Virus record (IMG/VR): IMGVR_UViG_3300049783_001658
Location: 1-24,772 of that record
DNA: 24,772 bases
Reading direction: 5' to 3' (one strand)
Source: a virus
Below are positions 22,233 to 24,772 of this stretch, piece after piece (within the stretch, counting starts at the first letter, position 1; each line of letters opens with the position of its first letter). A program made the translations under genes and the position numbers. The notes beneath the pieces were generated by a model, which was given only the letters and a program-made list of their open reading frames with translations, was not told the DNA's origin and did not search any database.

Positions 22233-22414
22233 TGAAAAAATTCAAAGTTTTAAAAATGGATTCTACGCCGAATTATCGCGCTTTTTTAACATCAACTGAT
22301 TTTATGAAATCAATCGATATATGTTTAATAATTTGCACGTGTGAAGTTGAAGCAAAAAATAAAACTTTAGCTATAGAAAAAGCTAAAATAATATTCAAAA
22401 AAAGAGGGTTTTAA
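22232..22414 (+). CDS. Small hypothetical protein (60 aa)
   Basis: ATG 22232 in the stop of the membrane gene. Reads MKKFKVLKMDSTPNYRAFLT, then a strand/helix end with EVEAKNKTLAIEKAKIIFKK. A longer N-terminal extension from 22190 would lie inside the upstream gene and is not used. No family recognised. Confidence 0.65.
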   Translation: MKKFKVLKMDSTPNYRAFLTSTDFMKSIDICLIICTCEVEAKNKTLAIEKAKIIFKKRGF

Positions 22415-22416
22415 TA

Positions 22417-22695
22417 ATGGCTTTATTTTCTGTAGGTATACAATTCGCTAATAATGATATTCATATTTTTAATATTAAAGCTTTGAGTTTTGAGCATGCA
22501 AATGTAAAAATTGAATTGTATAAGTTTAATGTTTTTGGTTTTAATAATGATATTGTTAAAAGTCAAATTGCTTGCAAAAGTTCAAGCAATTTTTGTAAGT
22601 ATTACGCGCTATTAAAAATCAGTAAAAAGAAAAATACTGGATACGCGACAATTAAAAAAAGTCATAAATTAAAATACCGCTCGCTATTATCATAA
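22417..22695 (+). CDS. Small hypothetical protein (92 aa)
   Basis: ATG 22417, AGAGGG upstream, two bases after the previous gene. Beta-like first half (LFSVGIQFANNDIHIFNIKA), then a Lys/Ser-rich basic end (KKKNTGYATIKKSHKLKYRS). Both this and the gene before it contain a short helical segment ending in a basic patch, but similarity is too weak to call duplication. Followed by a terminator. Confidence 0.65.
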   Translation: MALFSVGIQFANNDIHIFNIKALSFEHANVKIELYKFNVFGFNNDIVKSQIACKSSSNFCKYYALLKISKKKNTGYATIKKSHKLKYRSLLS

Positions 22696-22708
22696 ATTTA
22701 TAAATTTT

Positions 22709-22736
22709 AAAAAAGCCGTTTAACTACGGTTTTTTT
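22709..22736 (+). terminator. Intrinsic terminator (loop TTAACT)
   Basis: CCGT (22716-22719) pairs with ACGG (22726-22729), extended by A-T and G-T pairs, loop TTAACT, T run to 22736. Same design as the terminators at 21348 and 21744. Confidence 0.88.
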
Positions 22737-22988
22737 GTGTCTTTTTTATGATTTGCATATATATTCACTTATGCAATTGTTATTCATAATCACATAATGT
22801 GACTATAAACACAAAAAAGGTGTGAAGTCCTGTAATCGATTTTAAGCGATTTAGTCGTTATTATAAGGTAACCATATTAATAATAGTTTAAAACCCCATA
22901 CAGTGATTTACATCATATAGAATGCGGTCTGCAGAGCCGTTTTTGACTATAAAAAAATAATGAATACTCATGCAAAAAACGTTTTATT
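22737..22988 (+). ncRNA. Possible small RNA or untranslated region
   Basis: No reading frame of useful length lies here. TTGCATA / TATGCAA (22753-22759, 22770-22776) could be an operator. A leader-like AAAAAAGGTGTG (about 22814-22825) opens only an eight-codon frame. At 22925-22944 the stem CGGTCT / AGCCG, with one bulge, is followed by TTTTT, a weak intrinsic terminator. A transcript of about 130-170 bases ending there is conceivable. Low confidence. Confidence 0.3.
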
Positions 22989-23048
22989 CACTAAATAGGG
23001 TATTTTTTTACCATTTAGGATAAAAAAATACCCTATTTAGTGTTTTTT
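22989..23048. terminator. Perfect 22-bp-arm hairpin with T run
   Basis: Arms 22989-23010 and 23021-23042 are exactly complementary over 22 bases, loop CCATTTAGGA, followed by TTTTTT at 23043-23048. Outer stem halves are CACTAAATAGGG / CCCTATTTAGTG and inner halves are T and A runs. Strong intrinsic terminator on the plus strand, but the length and perfection exceed the other terminators here, so a protein-binding or recombination site is possible. Confidence 0.85.
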
Positions 23049-23066
23049 GTTAGTATATAAGGCCTA

Positions 23067-23144
23067 ATGGCAATGTATAATCAATCAATTAAACTAATAT
23101 TGTTAAAATATATTGATATTTTGGTAATATTTCTATATTGTTAA
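23067..23144 (+). CDS. Possible tiny peptide (25 aa)
   Basis: ATG 23067 after AAGGCC, the leader seen before other right-arm genes. Reads MAMYNQSIKLILLKYIDILV and ends in IFLYC: a hydrophobic helix. Very short, so it may be chance; the leader is the only support. Confidence 0.3.
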   Translation: MAMYNQSIKLILLKYIDILVIFLYC

Positions 23145-23174
23145 TTTTCTCAAAAAATACCGGATTACAAAAAA

Positions 23175-23246
23175 ATGATTTTAGCGATAATAATTTGTTT
23201 AGTTGTTTATTCCTTAGTATTTAAATTTATAATTTTAGAATCATAA
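23175..23246 (+). CDS. Possible tiny membrane peptide (23 aa)
   Basis: ATG 23175 opens MILAIIICLVVYSLVFKFII and ends LES. One transmembrane helix, weak GGA upstream. It ends 15 bases before the next gene. Similar in character to the peptides at 21431 and 22056. Confidence 0.35.
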   Translation: MILAIIICLVVYSLVFKFIILES

Positions 23247-23261
23247 AAAAGGCCAATTAAA

Positions 23262-23609
23262 ATGACAATGAATAATAGTAGTTTACATAATGAAAAATTA
23301 ATAAGTTTAATAATGTTAAACTTAACAGAACGCAAAAATACCAACAAAGTTCAAATCTTAAGAAATACAATTTTTAATCAAACTATATACCCTATTTTAA
23401 ATAATTTACCATCAAACAAAGTACCAAAAAAACAAAGTGATTTTAGAATCAATCAATCGAAAGCACTTAAAATCTTAAATAAAATTTTACCATATAAACT
23501 AGCAATTTTTTGTTCTAATAATCCAAAAAGTGATGTTTTATATGGCGTAATAAATGATTTCAAATTTCATTTAAATTCTGACTTCTATACTATTTTTAAG
23601 ACGCAATAA
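23262..23609 (+). CDS. Hypothetical basic protein (115 aa)
   Basis: ATG 23262 after AAAAAAGGCC. A helical Asn/Lys/Leu/Ile-rich protein; the middle reads NLPSNKVPKKQSDFRINQSK. No motifs recognised. Its stop is one base before the next gene, so the two are one unit. Confidence 0.65.
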   Translation: MTMNNSSLHNEKLISLIMLNLTERKNTNKVQILRNTIFNQTIYPILNNLPSNKVPKKQSDFRINQSKALKILNKILPYKLAIFCSNNPKSDVLYGVINDFKFHLNSDFYTIFKTQ

Positions 23610-23610
23610 A

Positions 23611-24204
23611 ATGAAAAAAATAATCAAAACATTATCAATTAAACAACAAGTAAATCGTATTAATAAATACATGAATTATGCGACTAGTGAAGAATTCAAA
23701 ACAGGCCTAAACTGGTATAACGACGCGCGCGAATTATGCCAACAATTGGCAACAAAATATAACACTAGTTTAATTCAAGTTGCGCAAGTGATAAGTGTAT
23801 TAAGTCCACAAAAAAAGTGGGCCACAAATAAACTAGAAGTAATTAGTTTATATGCTGAATTATTCGACGGCATTAAACCACCTTTCGATTATTTTGCTAC
23901 AAATAAGCAAATAGAAGAATGTAAAAGTATAATGAATGGTCTTTTTTTGATTCCAGCAAAAAGAATAAAAACGTTTTCATTTGCTGATAATATCGCGAAT
24001 AAAAAAAGCATTGAAATAACGATTGATAGGCACGCTCTAAGGGTTGCGTACGATGATAAAACGGCTAACATTGATAAAGTCAGCCCTAAACAATATCGCG
24101 AAGCTAAACAAGCTTATAAAATTGTATCGGACCAGCACGGCCTCGAAGGTTTTGAAGTTCAGGCAATTACATGGACTGTTTATAAGCGAATTGTTAACCG
24201 TTAA
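23611..24204 (+). CDS. DUF7178-like phage protein (HhH glycosylase-like fold suspected)
   Basis: A 197-residue protein. Motifs WYNDARELC (35-43), VISVLSPQKKWATNK (60-74), KRIKTFSFADNI (117-128), ITIDRHALRVA (136-146) and VQAITWTVYK (183-192) match the pattern I know from DUF7178-type phage proteins: an AalSP...W..N core, a conserved (V/I)T(V/I)D.HA near the middle, and QA.TW at the end. The all-helical layout recalls helix-hairpin-helix base-excision enzymes, and D139 would be the candidate catalytic Asp. Function is not established. It starts one base after the stop of the upstream gene, whose end supplies the ribosome site. Confidence 0.75.
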   Translation: MKKIIKTLSIKQQVNRINKYMNYATSEEFKTGLNWYNDARELCQQLATKYNTSLIQVAQVISVLSPQKKWATNKLEVISLYAELFDGIKPPFDYFATNKQIEECKSIMNGLFLIPAKRIKTFSFADNIANKKSIEITIDRHALRVAYDDKTANIDKVSPKQYREAKQAYKIVSDQHGLEGFEVQAITWTVYKRIVNR

Positions 24205-24228
24205 AATTTATTAAAAAAGGTCAATATT

Positions 24229-24387
24229 ATGTCATTAAATAACGGCGTCGGTAATTGGAAAAATGTTATTTTTATTAAGTGCTGTAAATGCAAAAAAATA
24301 ATGGAAGGATTAAAAAATTCTACTACTTCGGTATGTGTCGATTGTGAGATTAAAAATAGAAGGTTAGAAAATGAAAAAAATAAATAA
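24229..24387 (+). CDS. Small zinc-ribbon-like protein (52 aa)
   Basis: ATG 24229 after AAAAAAGGTC. CCKC supplies C18 and C21, and CVDC supplies C36 and C39, so two CxxC knuckles with a 14-residue spacer suggest a zinc ribbon. Basic, Lys/Asn-rich C-terminus. This size and layout are seen in small phage regulators such as transcription modulators; no partner is known. Overlaps the next gene by 17 bases. Confidence 0.6.
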   Translation: MSLNNGVGNWKNVIFIKCCKCKKIMEGLKNSTTSVCVDCEIKNRRLENEKNK

Positions 24388-24538
24388 AAAAAGTTTTGAG
24401 TGTATTCTATACATTGGAAACATAGAAATAAAAAATATAAATTTTAAAAAATTAAAAATCACTTTTTTGAGTTTTGAAGGCAAAAATTACGCAATGAGAA
24501 TAATTAATAAAAAAGGAATAAAATACTATTCAAATTAA
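24371..24538 (+). CDS. Small basic hypothetical protein (55 aa)
   Basis: ATG 24371, with AAGG 8 bases upstream inside the zinc-ribbon gene. Reads MKKINKKSFECILYIGNIEI and ends KKGIKYYSN: a beta-like, Lys-rich peptide. Overlap, ribosome site and the terminator 8 bases later support it. Confidence 0.6.
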   Translation: MKKINKKSFECILYIGNIEIKNINFKKLKITFLSFEGKNYAMRIINKKGIKYYSN

Positions 24539-24545
24539 AATCAAT

Positions 24546-24572
24546 AAAGGCGCATATATGCGCCTTTTTTTT
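24546..24572 (+). terminator. Intrinsic terminator, perfect palindrome
   Basis: A 22-base perfect palindrome (24546-24567, half AAAGGCGCATA) ends in eight T to 24572. Could act on both strands because the other end is AATAAA. Confidence 0.92.
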
Positions 24573-24581
24573 GTTTAAAAT

Positions 24582-24622
24582 ATTTTAATAAAATCAATAT
24601 TAATTATTAATTTTATTAAAAT
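24582..24622. repeat. 13-bp inverted repeat before the array
   Basis: ATTTTAATAAAAT (24582-24594) is exactly complementary to 24610-24622, loop 15 bases, followed by G and seven T. AT-only, so weaker than the terminator just before. Confidence 0.6.
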
Positions 24623-24640
24623 GTTTTTTTGTTCGCCTAT

Positions 24641-24772
24641 GGTCCGGTATGGTCCGGTATGGTGACGTATGGTGACGTATGGTGACGTATGGTGACGTAT
24701 GGTGACGTATGGTGACGTATGGTGACGTATGGTGACGTATGGTGACGTATGGTGACGTATGGTGACGTATGG
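24641..24772. repeat. 10-bp tandem array (GGTCCGGTAT x2, GGTGACGTAT x11), runs off right edge
   Basis: Two copies of GGTCCGGTAT (24641-24660), then eleven exact copies of GGTGACGTAT (24661-24770), then GG at the edge. Ten-base units are near one DNA turn. On the plus strand each 30 bases contain a stop; on the minus strand all three frames are open and give the same decapeptide repeat RHHTSPYVTI. Confidence 0.97.

Noticed and set aside
21348-22736. Integron cassette array
   Set aside because: The hairpins between small genes are short terminators with T runs; no attC-type core sites or integrase are seen.
22989-23020. Short frame of 17 codons from an ATG near 22970
   Set aside because: Too short, no ribosome site, and it lies in the perfect hairpin.
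1-24772. tRNA genes, integrase and attachment sites
   Set aside because: No cloverleaf, recombinase motif or matching att-like pair was found by reading both strands; a tRNA scan would settle it.

Overview
The window is most of the structural half, plus an AT-rich early or accessory arm, of a tailed double-stranded DNA phage (or prophage) with siphovirus-type morphology. Nearly every head and tail gene of the HK97/lambda plan can be recognised in its usual order on the minus strand: large terminase, portal, prohead protease, HK97-fold capsid, head-tail connectors, tail terminator, tail tube, a frameshifted tail-assembly chaperone, tape measure, three tail-tip proteins and a giant J-type host-specificity protein. 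The J-type tail tip suggests a Gram-negative host. The low GC content and protein style would fit a marine or aquatic gammaproteobacterium, but that is inference. No integrase, lysis gene, replication protein, small terminase, tRNA or CRISPR array was seen. The genome is certainly incomplete here, because the J gene runs off the left edge.

Layout. 1-17201 (minus strand): one long, tightly packed late operon transcribed right to left, with start-stop overlaps (ATGA or TAATG) or gaps of a few bases almost throughout. It is interrupted by a strong intrinsic terminator just after the capsid gene, twin hairpins between protease and capsid, and a large inverted repeat between the chaperone and the tape measure. 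17202-18112 (plus strand): a sigma70-like promoter drives a membrane-anchored protein and an overlapping 51-residue ORF. 18114-18995 (minus): a GIY-YIG (T5orf172-like) nuclease-family gene. 18996-20018: about 1 kb with no convincing gene but dense repeats: ACCC iterons, three degenerate copies of a roughly 117-bp element (one with a perfect 15-bp inverted repeat), a 10-13 bp G-rich array, a recurrent TATGACGTTATA palindrome and 22-bp-spaced direct repeats. It looks like an origin or control region. 20019-24540 (plus): very AT-rich short transcription units of small genes. Most are unknown and several are tiny membrane peptides. Units are separated by look-alike terminators and preceded by look-alike promoters and leaders. 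24582-24772: a hairpin, then a 10-bp tandem array that continues past the right edge.

How it fits together. The minus-strand block builds the particle: TerL packages DNA through the portal; protease matures the capsid made of subunits with an N-terminal scaffold segment; connectors and terminator join head to tail; the chaperone pair loads tube protein on the tape measure; the tip proteins and J find and open the host. The right arm is probably early or accessory. It carries one protein resembling the phage DUF7178 family, one carrying an HDVTH motif, a small zinc-ribbon protein and many unknowns.

Most unusual features: exact 96-bp repeats inside the J shaft, the repeat-dense 1-kb gap, a perfect 22-bp-arm hairpin at 22989-23042, the repeated terminator/leader design of the right arm, and the 10-bp array at the right edge, which has no stop codon when read on the minus strand. 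Both window edges lie inside tandem repeats.
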